Positions 19,033 to 27,962 of a stretch of 64,000 nt of DNA are shown in pieces. A model generated the notes under the pieces. The model was not told the origin of the DNA. It was given only the letters and a program-made list of their open reading frames with translations, and did not search any database. The DNA lies in NCBI RefSeq assembly GCF_008064635.1, contig NZ_VRYZ01000002.1, positions 310,001-374,000 of the forward strand, in the 5' to 3' direction. The DNA comes from Parahaliea aestuarii. Its GTDB lineage: Bacteria > Pseudomonadota > Gammaproteobacteria > Pseudomonadales > Halieaceae. The position numbers were made by a program, and so were the translations under genes. Position 1 is the stretch's first letter, and every line of letters starts with the position of its first letter.

Positions 19033-19054
19033 CGCCCCGGGAGCAGGTAAAAAG

Positions 19055-19088
19055 AAAGGCGGCCCCGTATTTCACGGGGCCGCCTTTT
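19055..19088. terminator. Perfect-stem bidirectional terminator
   Basis: GGCGGCCCCGT (19058-19068) and ACGGGGCCGCC (19074-19084) form a perfect 11-bp stem with a 5-base loop and T4 after it; A-rich sequence before it could serve the opposite strand, whose gene ends at 19134. Confidence 0.9.
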
Positions 19089-19133
19089 CCATGTCCGGCA
19101 AAAAGTCCTGCAGGCTGGCTGGCGGCGCCGCCC

Positions 19134-19937
19134 TCAGCCGCCCATGAACTGCATGTTGAAACCGAAGAAAATCTGCCATTCGGGCTGACCCGGCCCGTCG
19201 TCCGCAATGCTGACCTGAGGCTCCACATAGGCGTTGAAGACCGTGTTGCCCTTCTTCCACACCTGCCCCACCCCGAGGCCGACGGGCACGCTGTAGGCGT
19301 CGTTCTCGAAGTTATACGCCCAGATCGGCGTGGAGCGCAGATAAGTACCGCCGCCCAACTGGTAGAAAAGGAAGGTCTGGAAGGCGCCCAGGTTCACATC
19401 GGCGCGGTCGTCCTCGCCGGCGAAACTGTGCTGCCAGGTCAGCAGGTAACCGTACTGGAACTTCTTCGAGGAAGCGTTGAACAGCACATTGGCAAAGCCC
19501 GCCGACCACTTCTCGCTGCCCAGCTCGTCCCTGGTGGCCGTCGGTGCAGTCAGCTGCGGGCCAATACCAAAGCTCACCGCCGGGTTGCCGGTATCGAACA
19601 GGTAGGCCGCCAGAGCGGTGAAATCGCCGATCCCGGTTTCATGGTCGCCGCCCACCGGGAAGGTATTGAGCGGCAATGAAGCCCGCAACAGCCAGTTCGA
19701 CGAGCCGACAGTGAAGGGCTTGGCATAGCGCGCCCATACCTGGTTGCCCCATTCATCGTCGGTGCCGGTGATATCCCCGATATAGTAGTCCTGGAAACTG
19801 AGCGCGGTCATATTGGCCAGCGGGTTGTTGGCCTGGGCCGCGGCGGAGGCGTCGTGACCGGCCTCCTGGGCGCCCGCCATTGCCGCGCCTGTCGAAAACA
19901 CCGCAGCGGTAAGGCACTGCCTGCAAGAATGATTCAT
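19134..19937 (-). CDS. Putative outer-membrane beta-barrel transporter-family protein
   Basis: 267 residues from ATG 19937 (gaggt ribosome site). An N-terminal export signal runs to about AMAGAQ, and the mature part is rich in alternating aromatic beta strands, ending NMQF followed by MGG. Recognisable family stretches are [36 protein letters not shown] and [14 protein letters not shown], found in a conserved proteobacterial group usually labelled transporter or hypothetical. The substrate is unknown. It lies alone between a terminator and the tRNA terminator, so it is probably monocistronic. Confidence 0.75.
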   Translation of the reverse strand: MNHSCRQCLTAAVFSTGAAMAGAQEAGHDASAAAQANNPLANMTALSFQDYYIGDITGTDDEWGNQVWARYAKPFTVGSSNWLLRASLPLNTFPVGGDHETGIGDFTALAAYLFDTGNPAVSFGIGPQLTAPTATRDELGSEKWSAGFANVLFNASSKKFQYGYLLTWQHSFAGEDDRADVNLGAFQTFLFYQLGGGTYLRSTPIWAYNFENDAYSVPVGLGVGQVWKKGNTVFNAYVEPQVSIADDGPGQPEWQIFFGFNMQFMGG

Positions 19938-20091
19938 AGCTACCTCATCGCGTGAACCGGACCGGTGTGAGCCAGTCGACACCGTCCAAATGGAATGTAT
20001 TTCCAGTGGATGAGGATAGTTCAGAATGCCGCAACAATCGAAAGTCAACTGCAATATAGGGCCAAAAAAAGCGGGGCGGAATCCCACATAC

Positions 20092-20118
20092 AAAAAAACC
20101 GCCTCAAGGGCGGTTTCC
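20092..20118 (-). terminator. Intrinsic terminator of the tRNA operon
   Basis: On the minus strand AAACCGCC and GGCGGTTT form a stem with a short loop, and the T-run continues for seven bases. It begins 9 bases after the CCA end of tRNA-Asp. Confidence 0.88.
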
Positions 20119-20126
20119 TGTGTATG

Positions 20127-20203
20127 TGGCGGACCGGACGGGACTCGAACCCGCGACCTCCGGCGTGACAGGCCGGCATTCTAACCAACTGAACTACCGG
20201 TCC
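20127..20203 (-). tRNA. tRNA-Asp (GTC)
   Basis: 77 bases including an encoded CCA. Acceptor GGACCGG/CCGGTCC pairs fully with discriminator G; anticodon loop CTGTCAC gives GTC; the T loop reads GTTCGAGTC. It is the second gene of the operon behind tRNA-Val. Confidence 0.97.
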
Positions 20204-20230
20204 AACGGCAGCATACTTATCGGCATCGAT

Positions 20231-20306
20231 TGGTGGGTGGTGACGGGATCGAACCGCCGACCCTCTGCTTGTAAGGCAGATGCTCTCCCAGCTGAGCTAA
20301 CCACCC
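20231..20306 (-). tRNA. tRNA-Val (TAC)
   Basis: 76 bases including an encoded CCA. Acceptor GGGTGGT/ACCACCC, D arm TAGCTCAGCTGGGAGAGC, anticodon loop with TAC, T loop GTTCGATCC. First gene of the two-tRNA operon, 27 bases before tRNA-Asp. Confidence 0.97.
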
Positions 20307-20325
20307 CCTGAGCCGATGGAGGCGC

Positions 20326-20353
20326 ATTATAGAGAGAATTAAGGGGGTGTCAA
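20326..20353 (-). promoter_or_regulatory. Consensus sigma70 promoter of the tRNA operon
   Basis: Minus strand TTGACA (20353-20348), a 16-base spacer, then TATAAT (20331-20326), both perfect. The start region downstream is GC-rich (gcgcctcc), as in stringently controlled stable RNA promoters. Confidence 0.92.
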
Positions 20354-20503
20354 ACGTTCCTCCCAATTTTTTCAGATTTTTTTCAGTGCGTTAAAAGCGC
20401 TTGATTTTAGTAGTAAAATTTGTGCCCTTGGGCGCTGCCAGCAGCGCCGTACCAGAAGCCCCCGGAAGGCGCCCGCGCGCCCTTCCCCAGTCCGGAATAC
20501 CCC

Positions 20504-20860
20504 ATGGAAATCTACAAGGAATTTCATTTCGAAGCGGCCCACCGGTTGCCCAACGTACCCGAGGGCCACAAGTGCGCCCGCCTCCACGGCCACTCCTTTC
20601 ACGTGCGCATCAGTGTCTGTGGCGATGCCGCGGAACCCAGCGGCTGGGTGATGGACTTCGGCGACCTCAAGGCCGCCTTCAAGCCGGTGCTGGATGAACT
20701 GGATCACTACTACCTGAATGACATTCCCGGGCTGGACAACCCGACCAGCGAGAACCTCGCGCGCTGGATCTGGCGGCGTCTGCAACCGGCGCTGCCGCAG
20801 CTGAGCGCAGTGGAGATTCGCGAGACCTGCACCTCCGGCTGTATCTACCGCGGCGACTAG
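20504..20860 (+). CDS. queD: 6-carboxytetrahydropterin synthase (QueD/PTPS family)
   Basis: 118 residues from ATG 20504. It converts dihydroneopterin triphosphate to 6-carboxytetrahydropterin, the second step of preQ0/queuosine synthesis. Zinc histidines H13, H28 and H30 (AAHRL, LHGHS) and the catalytic C24 are present, with the C-terminal ETCTSGC motif. QueD length fits. No other queuosine gene is close. The 150 bases upstream show no clear preQ1 riboswitch by eye. Confidence 0.93.
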   Translation: MEIYKEFHFEAAHRLPNVPEGHKCARLHGHSFHVRISVCGDAAEPSGWVMDFGDLKAAFKPVLDELDHYYLNDIPGLDNPTSENLARWIWRRLQPALPQLSAVEIRETCTSGCIYRGD

Positions 20861-21387
20861 CCGCGCACCGCGCTGTTACAAAGCGGTAACATGAGTGAAA
20901 CATCTTGACAGGTTCGCTGGCGCTACAGGGACAGCCTTCATCAAATTCATTCGAGTGAAAATGATCACCCACCCGCACACATCTGTTTCCAAATCCACCG
21001 GCATGGTTACCTTCCGTAGCATGGAAAAGAATGTTATGCACACGTCAGAGTGGTCACGAAGCTTTCACTAGCTTAGCTATTTCTTTAAATCAACAACTTC
21101 ACAAAAATATCGCAACTCATTGTATTTATTGACTATTTATTAATTGCTCGAATTTTAAGCAATTTGTAACAAACCCGGTAGATTGGGCGCCTCACGCACG
21201 GTTAAACAAAATACTCACCGAGTTATCCACAGAAACTGTGGACAAGAGTGAGGGGGCTCGCCGGGCAGATGAGGCGCCCGAATCCAGTGCGCAGGCACGC
21301 CGACGAGCCGGCACAATTATGGTGCAGAATGCACCACCGAAAGCACCTCGCTGAACGCCCGGTATTCGCCCACAAGGAGACGACGAC
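20861..21387. other. 527-bp AT-rich non-coding region with DnaA-box-like sites
   Basis: No convincing gene. The centre (about 21060-21180) is far richer in A and T than the rest of the window. Two exact matches to TTWTNCACA occur at 21034-21042 and 21223-21231, and the second is followed by an inverted near-copy (TTGTCCACA, minus strand 21245-21237), making a hairpin. AATTGCT/AGCAATT at 21142-21164 is a further inverted repeat. It precedes a LysE-type gene with no obvious consensus promoter. Confidence 0.6.
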
Positions 21388-22026
21388 ATGACACTCACCC
21401 ACTGGCTCTCGCTGTTTACGGTCTGCCTGCTGGGCGCCATCTCGCCCGGTCCGAGCCTGGCAGTGGTGCTGGGGAACACGCTGCGCCAGGGGCGCGGCGC
21501 GGGTCTTGCGGCGGCACTGGCCCACGGTGCGGGGGTCGGCCTGTATGGCCTGATCACGGTCAGCGGCCTCGCCGTGGTGATGACCAGTTCCCCGCGCCTG
21601 TTCGGCGGCCTGCAGATACTCGGCGCCTGCTACCTGGTCTATCTCGGCCTGCGCGGCCTGCTGGCTGGAGCGGCCCCGCCGGCCGCGGGCGATGAAACCG
21701 GGGCCCCGGCGCCCCGCCGTGGCAGCAGCGCCACGGCGGGCTTCCTGGTCGCCTTTCTCAATCCCAAGCTGGCCATCTTCATGCTGGCCCTGTTCAGCCA
21801 GTTCCTAGGGCCGGACAACCACTGGGGCGCCAAGACGGTGATGGTGTTGACGGTGGGCCTCACCGACGCCGCCTGGTACTCGCTGGTCGCGGTACTCGCC
21901 TCACGCCCGGGCGCGCTGGCCTGGCTGCGCTATCGCGGCGTACTGATCGAGCGGCTGCTGGCGGTGGTGCTGATTGTGCTGGGCTCGCTGGTGCTGCTGC
22001 GGGCGCTGGCCGCCCTGGCTGGATGA
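21388..22026 (+). CDS. LysE/RhtB family amino-acid exporter
   Basis: 212 residues, six hydrophobic segments, and the N-terminal signature ISPGPSLAVVLGNTLRQGRGAGLAAALAHG in parts typical of LysE/RhtB. A hydrophilic loop (about 93-112) and a NPKLAIFMLALFSQF segment also fit. The family exports amino acids such as lysine, threonine or homoserine lactone; the substrate here is unknown. The start has aaggag 9 bases before. It ends 6 bases before the opposing DUF3301 gene. Confidence 0.9.
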   Translation: MTLTHWLSLFTVCLLGAISPGPSLAVVLGNTLRQGRGAGLAAALAHGAGVGLYGLITVSGLAVVMTSSPRLFGGLQILGACYLVYLGLRGLLAGAAPPAAGDETGAPAPRRGSSATAGFLVAFLNPKLAIFMLALFSQFLGPDNHWGAKTVMVLTVGLTDAAWYSLVAVLASRPGALAWLRYRGVLIERLLAVVLIVLGSLVLLRALAALAG

Positions 22027-22032
22027 CGGCCT

Positions 22033-22359
22033 TCAGTGCAGAGTGCGGTTGGGCTCACTGACCACCACCGCCTGCAGCTGCTTGCCCAGCATGATGACAA
22101 AGCCCTGCTCGCGCATCACGCCATCAAAACTGTAATCGAAGCGATACTGGCGCCAGATTTTCCAGCGCCCGCCGCCGTCGCGGCTGAGGGAGAGGCGGTT
22201 GATATGGACGGACTGGTCCAGCAGCTGGAAATCGTCCCGCGCACTGGCCCGCTCCACCGCCTGCACCGCCAGCTCCCGCACCCGGATGGAATCGAGGAAG
22301 TAGAGGCCGATAATGCCAAACAGAAAGAGAACCAGAATTTCGCCGAGACTGAGGTACAT
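22033..22359 (-). CDS. DUF3301 small membrane protein
   Basis: 108 residues from ATG 22359 (MYLSLGEILVLF). One N-terminal membrane helix is followed by RVRELAVQAVERASARDDFQLLDQSV and a basic WRQYRFDYSFDG segment, which is the DUF3301 pattern. The hydrophilic domain probably faces the cytoplasm. Function unknown; divergent from the TetR gene at 22495. Confidence 0.85.
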   Translation of the reverse strand: MYLSLGEILVLFLFGIIGLYFLDSIRVRELAVQAVERASARDDFQLLDQSVHINRLSLSRDGGGRWKIWRQYRFDYSFDGVMREQGFVIMLGKQLQAVVVSEPNRTLH

Positions 22360-22494
22360 CGCTGCGCAGACTCCCGCAACCGGGGGTGAATGAATACAGG
22401 GCGGCAAGCATACCCACCGCCCCGCCCCGGCGCCACGGTTTTACACGTTCGCTATGCAAGTGTATTGTCAGCCCTCGCCATCCAAGAGCCCGCC

Positions 22495-23142
22495 ATGCCC
22501 CCCTCAAGCAAAGCCGCGACCGCCGCACCAGACAGCACCAGCCGTGAGCAGCAGCGTGAAAAAACCCGCCGGCGCATCCTGCAGGCGGCCATCCGCTGCT
22601 TCAGCCGGGCCGGTTTCGCCGCCGCCTCCATGTCCAGTATCGCCCAGGCCGCGGGCGTCAAGAAGGCGCTGGTGCAATACCACTTCACCACCAAGGATGC
22701 CCTGTGGCAGGAGGCCGCGCGCAAACTGTGGGAGGAACGCAACGTCCGCCTGGCCGCGTTCATCGACAACCACGGCCGTCAGCCGATGGCCCAGCGACTG
22801 CGGCCGGCCTTCACCACCCTGGTGGAATTTACCCGCGAGCGCCCCGAATGGATGTGGATGATGTTCCACGAGGCCCAGGGTGACAGCCCTAGGGCGCGCT
22901 GGCTGCGCGAGCATTACCTGCAGCAGGACTACGCCCTTGGCGAACGCTTCGTGCGCGAGTGCCAGCAGCTGGGGCTTATCCGCCAGGCGGACCCGCTGCA
23001 GTTGCTGCACCTGATCTCCGGCGCCCTCACCTACAACCTGCTGGTGGCGCCCCAGACCAGGGCCATTACCGGCACCGACCTCGCCACTGCGGAGTCCATC
23101 GCCAGCCAGGTCGACCTGCTGCTGGCCATGCTGGCGCCCTGA
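22495..23142 (+). CDS. TetR/AcrR family transcriptional regulator
   Basis: 215 residues from ATG 22495; the upstream frame is open but overlaps the divergent DUF3301 start. The helix-turn-helix lies at about 25-70 (RILQAAIRCFSRAGF, SIAQAAGVKKALVQYHF). The C-terminal domain resembles the broad CecR/YcdC-like group (MMFHEAQGDSPRARWL). The target is not evident; neighbours are an exporter upstream and an opposing hydrolase. Confidence 0.9.
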   Translation: MPPSSKAATAAPDSTSREQQREKTRRRILQAAIRCFSRAGFAAASMSSIAQAAGVKKALVQYHFTTKDALWQEAARKLWEERNVRLAAFIDNHGRQPMAQRLRPAFTTLVEFTRERPEWMWMMFHEAQGDSPRARWLREHYLQQDYALGERFVRECQQLGLIRQADPLQLLHLISGALTYNLLVAPQTRAITGTDLATAESIASQVDLLLAMLAP

Positions 23143-23147
23143 GCCAC

Positions 23148-23939
23148 TCAGTCCGCCAGCAGAAAGCGCCGCACGGTGGCATTGAACAGGCGCGGCTGTT
23201 CGGCGTGCAGCCAGTGGCCACAGCCCTGCAGTACCCGCAGGCTGGCATTGGGGAAGAGGGCTTCGATTAGCGGTCGGTGTTCCGGCAGGATGTAATCCGA
23301 CAGTTCACCCTTGATAAAGAGTACCGGTCCGGCAAAGGGCTCTGGCGCAGCCAGCGCCTGGCGGGCGGCGGCGTAGTCCCGCAGCAGCCCCTCCAGGTTG
23401 AAACGCCAGCGGTAACTGCCGTCCTCGCCCGCCGCCAGGCTGAGCAGCAGGAACTGGCGCACCCCCGCTTCACTGATAAAGTCCGCCATGATGGCCTCCG
23501 CCGCACTGCGCGAGGTGGGCGCCGCGCTGGCAACCGCCTGCAGGGCGGCGAAAATCGCGTCGTGATGAGGCGGATAATCCACCGGCGCGATGTCCGCCAC
23601 CACCAGTTTGCCTATCGTGCTCGGTGCATCCAGGGCGATACGCATGGCCACCTTGCCGCCGAGGGAGTGGCCCACAAGGTGGGAACGCTCCAGCCCCTGC
23701 GCCCGCTGCCACTGGCGAACCCCCGCGGCCAGCGCCTCCAGCGTCATGGACGGCAGCCAGTCGGAGCGACCGTGATTGGGCAGGTCGAGGCTGTGTACGC
23801 GGAAGTCCTCCGCCAGCGCCCGGGCCAGGGCACCCAGGTTGCTGCCCATGCCAAACAGCCCGTGCAGCAGGATGACGTCGGGGCCCTCGCCCCGGGAAGA
23901 AGAATGCAGGTGCAGATTCACTGCGCGCTGTGACCCCAT
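23148..23939 (-). CDS. Alpha/beta hydrolase (YbfF-like esterase)
   Basis: 263 residues. Oxyanion loop HGLFGMG near 26, nucleophile S92 in GHSLGG, and histidine in GCGHWLHAEQP near the end give a full alpha/beta hydrolase set. The pattern HGLFG, DLPNHGRSDW and DIAPVDYP is that of YbfF-type esterases acting on short acyl esters or acyl-CoA. It diverges from the lipoprotein gene at 23987 across 47 bases. Confidence 0.9.
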   Translation of the reverse strand: MGSQRAVNLHLHSSSRGEGPDVILLHGLFGMGSNLGALARALAEDFRVHSLDLPNHGRSDWLPSMTLEALAAGVRQWQRAQGLERSHLVGHSLGGKVAMRIALDAPSTIGKLVVADIAPVDYPPHHDAIFAALQAVASAAPTSRSAAEAIMADFISEAGVRQFLLLSLAAGEDGSYRWRFNLEGLLRDYAAARQALAAPEPFAGPVLFIKGELSDYILPEHRPLIEALFPNASLRVLQGCGHWLHAEQPRLFNATVRRFLLAD

Positions 23940-23986
23940 CGAGATTTTGCTAACATGCGCGACACTATAACGGATCAGGAGTCAGC

Positions 23987-24775
23987 ATGCGTTTGTACAC
24001 CACCGCCGCCCGCCTTGGTGGCGCCCTTCTGCTCGCCGCCGGCCTGTGGGCCTGCAGCGGCACCCCGAGCTATAACCCCACAACCTTCCAGCCGGAGATG
24101 GACGCCCCGGAGTCATTCAAGGCGGTGAAAACCGTGATCATCCCCCACGTCAACCTGGGTCCGCCCTCGCGCAACTACCTCGAGGACGTCGCTCCCCGCA
24201 TCGACGGCATGGTCACCACCTACCTGAAGAAGAACGGCTACAAAGTGCTGCCCCAGCGCGATTTCCGCCAGCACTGGAATACCGCCGTGCGCGCCTACGG
24301 CGACCCGGTGGACCCGACCACCGGCAAGGTCAACATGAAAAGCTTCGTGCAGATCATGAACAGCGTGCGTGACGAACTGCGCAAAACGACTGACCTCGAC
24401 GCTTTCGTGTTCACCGACATTGTCGAGTTCGAAGTGCCCTTCAATGGCGGCCTCAAGCACCTGGCGCGCTGGGATGGCGTCACCCGCCGCCCCTCACTGC
24501 AGGGCCCCGGCGACGGCGTGTCCGCCGATTTCGACTGGAACAAGAACGCCGCCGTTGCCTCCCTGCAGGTAAGCATTTACGACATCGACCTCAAGCGCCT
24601 GTTCGCCAGCCGCGGCGGCCTGGACGCCACCGACGCCATCGATACCCGCTCCGCCAGCGGTCGCTACGTGCGGCGCCGCAGCGTGCTGGAGAACGAGGAA
24701 TATTTGACGGAGGGGATCAAACTGGCATTTCATCCCTTTATCCGGTGGGAAGACTGGCCGGGAAACCCTGACTGA
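23987..24775 (+). CDS. Predicted lipoprotein of unknown function
   Basis: 262 residues. A short signal ends in the lipobox LWAC (C23), so it is probably lipid-anchored; residue +2 is serine, favouring the outer membrane. No known domain was recognised. Visible segments are VIIPHVNLGPPSRNYLEDV, a KKNGYKVLP stretch and FVFTDIVEFEVPFNGG. A caggag ribosome site precedes the ATG. It is 10 bases upstream of the lytic transglycosylase gene and likely cotranscribed, which hints at an envelope role. Confidence 0.75.
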   Translation: MRLYTTAARLGGALLLAAGLWACSGTPSYNPTTFQPEMDAPESFKAVKTVIIPHVNLGPPSRNYLEDVAPRIDGMVTTYLKKNGYKVLPQRDFRQHWNTAVRAYGDPVDPTTGKVNMKSFVQIMNSVRDELRKTTDLDAFVFTDIVEFEVPFNGGLKHLARWDGVTRRPSLQGPGDGVSADFDWNKNAAVASLQVSIYDIDLKRLFASRGGLDATDAIDTRSASGRYVRRRSVLENEEYLTEGIKLAFHPFIRWEDWPGNPD

Positions 24776-24785
24776 GGCGCACGAG

Positions 24786-25976
24786 ATGCCTGGTAAACAC
24801 CTGCCCAACACCATCGCCCTGCTGCTGGCCACGGCAGTGCCACTGGCCAGCGCGGCCAGCACCGATTTCAATCACTGCCGCAGCCAGCTGGCGGAATTCG
24901 CCATTGCCGAGGGCATTCCGGCCGACCTGGTGAATGCCACGGTGCCAGACCTGCAGGAACAGAAGCGGGTGGTGGAACTGGACCGCAAGCAGCCGGAGTT
25001 CATGCAGACCTTCGCCAGCTATGTGGACCAGCGGGTGAGTGAACAGCGGGTGCGGCGCGGGCGGGACCTGCTGGCCCGACACGGCGATTTTCTGGATGCG
25101 CTGCAGGATCGCTTCGGCGTCCCGTCCCGCTACCTGGTCGCTTTCTGGGGGCTGGAAACCAACTACGGCGGCTACCTCGGCAACATGCCGACACTGGACT
25201 CCCTCGCCACCCTGGCCTGCGACCCGCGTCGCGCCGATTTCTTTTCCACCGAGTTCGTCAATGCACTGCGGCTGTTGCAGCGGGAATCCCTGGAGCCCGC
25301 TGACATGGTGGGATCCTGGGCCGGGGCCATGGGGCACACCCAGTTCATGCCGTCGACCTACCTGCAGTACGCCATCGACGGCGACGGCGACGGCCGGGTC
25401 AACCTGTGGCGCAGCGAGCGCGACGCCCTGGCCTCCGCGGCCAATTTCCTCAATGGCCTGGGCTGGACGCCCGGGCTGCGCTGGGGTCGCCAGGTCACCC
25501 TGGCCGACGAATTTGACTACAGCGCCGCCGGCAAGGAGCGCCCCGCTACGCTGGCCGAATGGCGCGACCGCGGGGTCAGCAACCTGGACGGTTCGCCGCT
25601 GCCGGCGGCAGAACTGCCGGCCTCGCTGCTACTGCCCTCCGGTCACGGCGGCCCCGCCTTCCTGGTCTACGATAATTTCGATGTGGTGATGCGCTGGAAC
25701 AACTCCCAGAGCTACGCCCTGTCCGTAGGGCTGCTGGCCGACCGACTCGCCGGCGCGCCCGCCGGCGACTACGCCAGCAGTGAGACGGACCCGGTCAGCA
25801 TTGCCGAACTGCGCCGGGCCCAGGAAGCCCTGCTGGCCGCCGGCTATGACCCCGGCACCCCGGACGGCATTCTCGGCAGCCGCACCCGCGCTGCCCTGCG
25901 CGATTTCCAGCTGGCGGCGCGACTACCGGCAGACGGCTATCCGGACCGGGCAACCCTGAACAAACTGCTGCAGTAA
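24786..25976 (+). CDS. Lytic murein transglycosylase with peptidoglycan-binding domain
   Basis: 396 residues. Signal peptide to about ASAAS, then an MltB/SltB-type catalytic domain with E124 in WGLETNYGGY and the MGHTQFMPSTY motif near 180. The C-terminus (about 338-396) is a PG_binding_1 domain (LRRAQEALLAAGYDPG, DGILGSRTRAALRDFQ). It cleaves glycan strands to 1,6-anhydroMurNAc ends in the periplasm. The mature N-terminus lacks a clear lipobox, so it is probably soluble. Confidence 0.93.
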   Translation: MPGKHLPNTIALLLATAVPLASAASTDFNHCRSQLAEFAIAEGIPADLVNATVPDLQEQKRVVELDRKQPEFMQTFASYVDQRVSEQRVRRGRDLLARHGDFLDALQDRFGVPSRYLVAFWGLETNYGGYLGNMPTLDSLATLACDPRRADFFSTEFVNALRLLQRESLEPADMVGSWAGAMGHTQFMPSTYLQYAIDGDGDGRVNLWRSERDALASAANFLNGLGWTPGLRWGRQVTLADEFDYSAAGKERPATLAEWRDRGVSNLDGSPLPAAELPASLLLPSGHGGPAFLVYDNFDVVMRWNNSQSYALSVGLLADRLAGAPAGDYASSETDPVSIAELRRAQEALLAAGYDPGTPDGILGSRTRAALRDFQLAARLPADGYPDRATLNKLLQ

Positions 25977-25991
25977 TGCGGCTGGCGGCCT

Positions 25992-26993
25992 TCAGGCCGC
26001 CAGCGCCTCCAGGCCGCGCTGGATACACCACATGGCCGACAGGCAACCCAGCAAATAGACAGGGAACGCGGCAAACCGGCCCGCGCTGTCGCCCAGCGGG
26101 CGGCGCACAAACAGCCAGATCAGCAGCACCAGCAGGATGAAGGCAATCTGCCCGACTTCAATACCGACGTTGAAAAACAGCAGCGCCAGCGGCACGTTGG
26201 CCTGGGGCAGGCCCGTCGCCGCCAGGGCGCCGGCAAAGCCCATCCCGTGCAGCAGGCCAAAGCCGCCAGCCAGCCACCAGGGATAACGTTTCACCAGGCC
26301 GTCCCCCCGGGTCAACTCCACCGCCAGCACAAAAATACTCACGGCAATGGCGAACTCCACCAGCTCCACGGGATAGTGGATATAGCCGAGGGCCGCCAGC
26401 GACAGGGTGATACTGTGCCCGACCGTAAAGGCGGTGATGGTCCACAGCAGGCGCGTGCCGCCGCCGACCAGCAGAATCAGGCCGAATACGAACAGCAGGT
26501 GGTCGACGCCGCCCCAGATGTGTTCGATTCCGAGCACGGTGTAGTCGCCCATGACCTTGCCGGCGCCTGGCTCCGCCGGCACCCGGTAGTCTGGATTTTC
26601 CGCGGTGAGCACTTGCTGGTAATAGCGCCCGTCCCGAAGAGTCAGCATGAACATGGCCGACGCCTGGTTCGACCCCAGCCCTTCGATGCCAAGGCGCTGC
26701 CCGACCAGTCCGGCCTCCCCCAGTGACGAGCAGTCCAGCAGCAGGCTTGTCACCTTGCCGGTGCCCTCCAGTTGCGATGGTGGCGCCTGGATGACCTCGC
26801 AGCCCTTGGGCCACAGCGGGCGCATGGGCACCGGGCTGGTGGCCTGCACGGGGGTCTTCCACACCAGGTTGAAGCGCCCCTCCCCGGCCCCGGTTACCTG
26901 CAGCAGAGAGGGCGCGAAACGGTGGGCCTGGGCTGGCAGCGCGAATCCAGCCACCAGGGTCAGCAGCAGGCACAGTCTGATCAACCGGTTCAT
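25992..26993 (-). CDS. HupE/UreJ family membrane protein
   Basis: 333 residues. An export signal (LLTLVAGFALPAQA) is followed by a periplasmic beta domain of about 150 residues and then about six membrane helices. The conserved GIEHIWGGVDHLLF motif with its two histidines is the family mark. HupE and UreJ are linked to nickel transport in other settings, but no nickel enzyme is nearby and this extended form has no proven substrate. The ATG overlaps the stop of the PPIase gene. Confidence 0.85.
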   Translation of the reverse strand: MNRLIRLCLLLTLVAGFALPAQAHRFAPSLLQVTGAGEGRFNLVWKTPVQATSPVPMRPLWPKGCEVIQAPPSQLEGTGKVTSLLLDCSSLGEAGLVGQRLGIEGLGSNQASAMFMLTLRDGRYYQQVLTAENPDYRVPAEPGAGKVMGDYTVLGIEHIWGGVDHLLFVFGLILLVGGGTRLLWTITAFTVGHSITLSLAALGYIHYPVELVEFAIAVSIFVLAVELTRGDGLVKRYPWWLAGGFGLLHGMGFAGALAATGLPQANVPLALLFFNVGIEVGQIAFILLVLLIWLFVRRPLGDSAGRFAAFPVYLLGCLSAMWCIQRGLEALAA

Positions 26994-27925
26994 GAGCGGC
27001 GCACCTCGAATTGCTCGCGCAGATCGTCAATGGCCGCCGCCAGCGCCTCGGCCCGTCTACGGGAGTAGAGATCGCGCTCCAGTTGCGGCCGCACTTCATC
27101 CAGTGTGGCATCGCGCGCCGGCTCGATGGATTCAACCCATACGTAATGCAAACCGTAAGTGGAGCGCAGCGGCCCCACCCACTGGCCGGGCTGTGGCGCC
27201 GCCTCCTGGAAATTCATCACGAAGGCCGCCCCGAAATTGCGCGCCAGTTGATCCGGCGTCTGGGCGCGAAACACATAGCCCGGCAGGAAGGGCGAGCTGA
27301 GCTGACGCGCCTCTGCGGCGCTCAGGTTTTCGCGCTGAATACGCTCGACGACATCAACCACCTCGTCTTCCCGCTCGCGGCTGAAGTAGAGCTGCTCGAT
27401 AGAATAGCGCGGCGGTCGCCGCAGCTCGTCCTGCCGCGCGGCAAATTCGGCGGCAATGTCCGCTTCGATCACCTCCGCAGGCGGCCTGGCGGCAAGCAGC
27501 AGCTGCTCCATTACCTGGATCATGCGCCGTTTGATGACCTCGTCGCCCAGATGCAGGCGCATGTCCAGGGCCTGCTGGTAGCGCTCCTGGTCGCTGAGGT
27601 CCTGCCCCATGCCGAGAAAATCGAGATTGCGCAGCAGGCGCTGGTAGACCACCTGGTCGTAGAGGTGCAGCTCCAGCGACAGGGCGCGCTGGAACAGCAT
27701 GTCGCGATCCAGCTCCTGGGTGATCATGCTCTGCAACTGCTCCTCGCTCGGTGGCTGGCCGGCCACCGCCAGCCACTGCTGGTGCAGGTTGTCGATCCGG
27801 GCCTCGCTCAGCGGGCCAACTACGGGTTTGGGCTCGGGAAAGGCCCAGCTCTGCAGAAAGAACAGTACCAGGCCAATGACAACAAAGTGCAGCCACGGCT
27901 GCCGCAGCCATGTGGGTAATGACAT
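26990..27925 (-). CDS. Membrane-anchored parvulin-type peptidyl-prolyl isomerase
   Basis: 311 residues. One N-terminal membrane anchor (LHFVVIGLVLFFLQSW) and a periplasmic part. A helical region is followed by a degenerate rotamase-like domain near the C-terminus (YSIEQLYFSRE to GPLRSTYGLHYVWVE). The family name is peptidyl-prolyl isomerase, but the active-site pattern is weak by eye, so it may be a chaperone. It overlaps the HupE gene (ATGA), an arrangement seen in many proteobacteria, suggesting it helps that protein fold. Confidence 0.78.
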   Translation of the reverse strand: MSLPTWLRQPWLHFVVIGLVLFFLQSWAFPEPKPVVGPLSEARIDNLHQQWLAVAGQPPSEEQLQSMITQELDRDMLFQRALSLELHLYDQVVYQRLLRNLDFLGMGQDLSDQERYQQALDMRLHLGDEVIKRRMIQVMEQLLLAARPPAEVIEADIAAEFAARQDELRRPPRYSIEQLYFSREREDEVVDVVERIQRENLSAAEARQLSSPFLPGYVFRAQTPDQLARNFGAAFVMNFQEAAPQPGQWVGPLRSTYGLHYVWVESIEPARDATLDEVRPQLERDLYSRRRAEALAAAIDDLREQFEVRRS

Positions 27926-27962
27926 AGAGAAAACCCGCCCTGCCGTTGGGAAGCCGAAGTGA

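Noticed and set aside
20120-20311. 63-codon open frame on the plus strand
   Set aside because: It runs antisense through tRNA-Asp and tRNA-Val; translations such as GSNRRPSACKADALPAELTTP are a well-known artefact of tRNA genes.
20354-20503. Possible preQ1 riboswitch before queD
   Set aside because: No short pseudoknot-type leader with the expected A-rich tail near the ribosome site could be recognised by eye.
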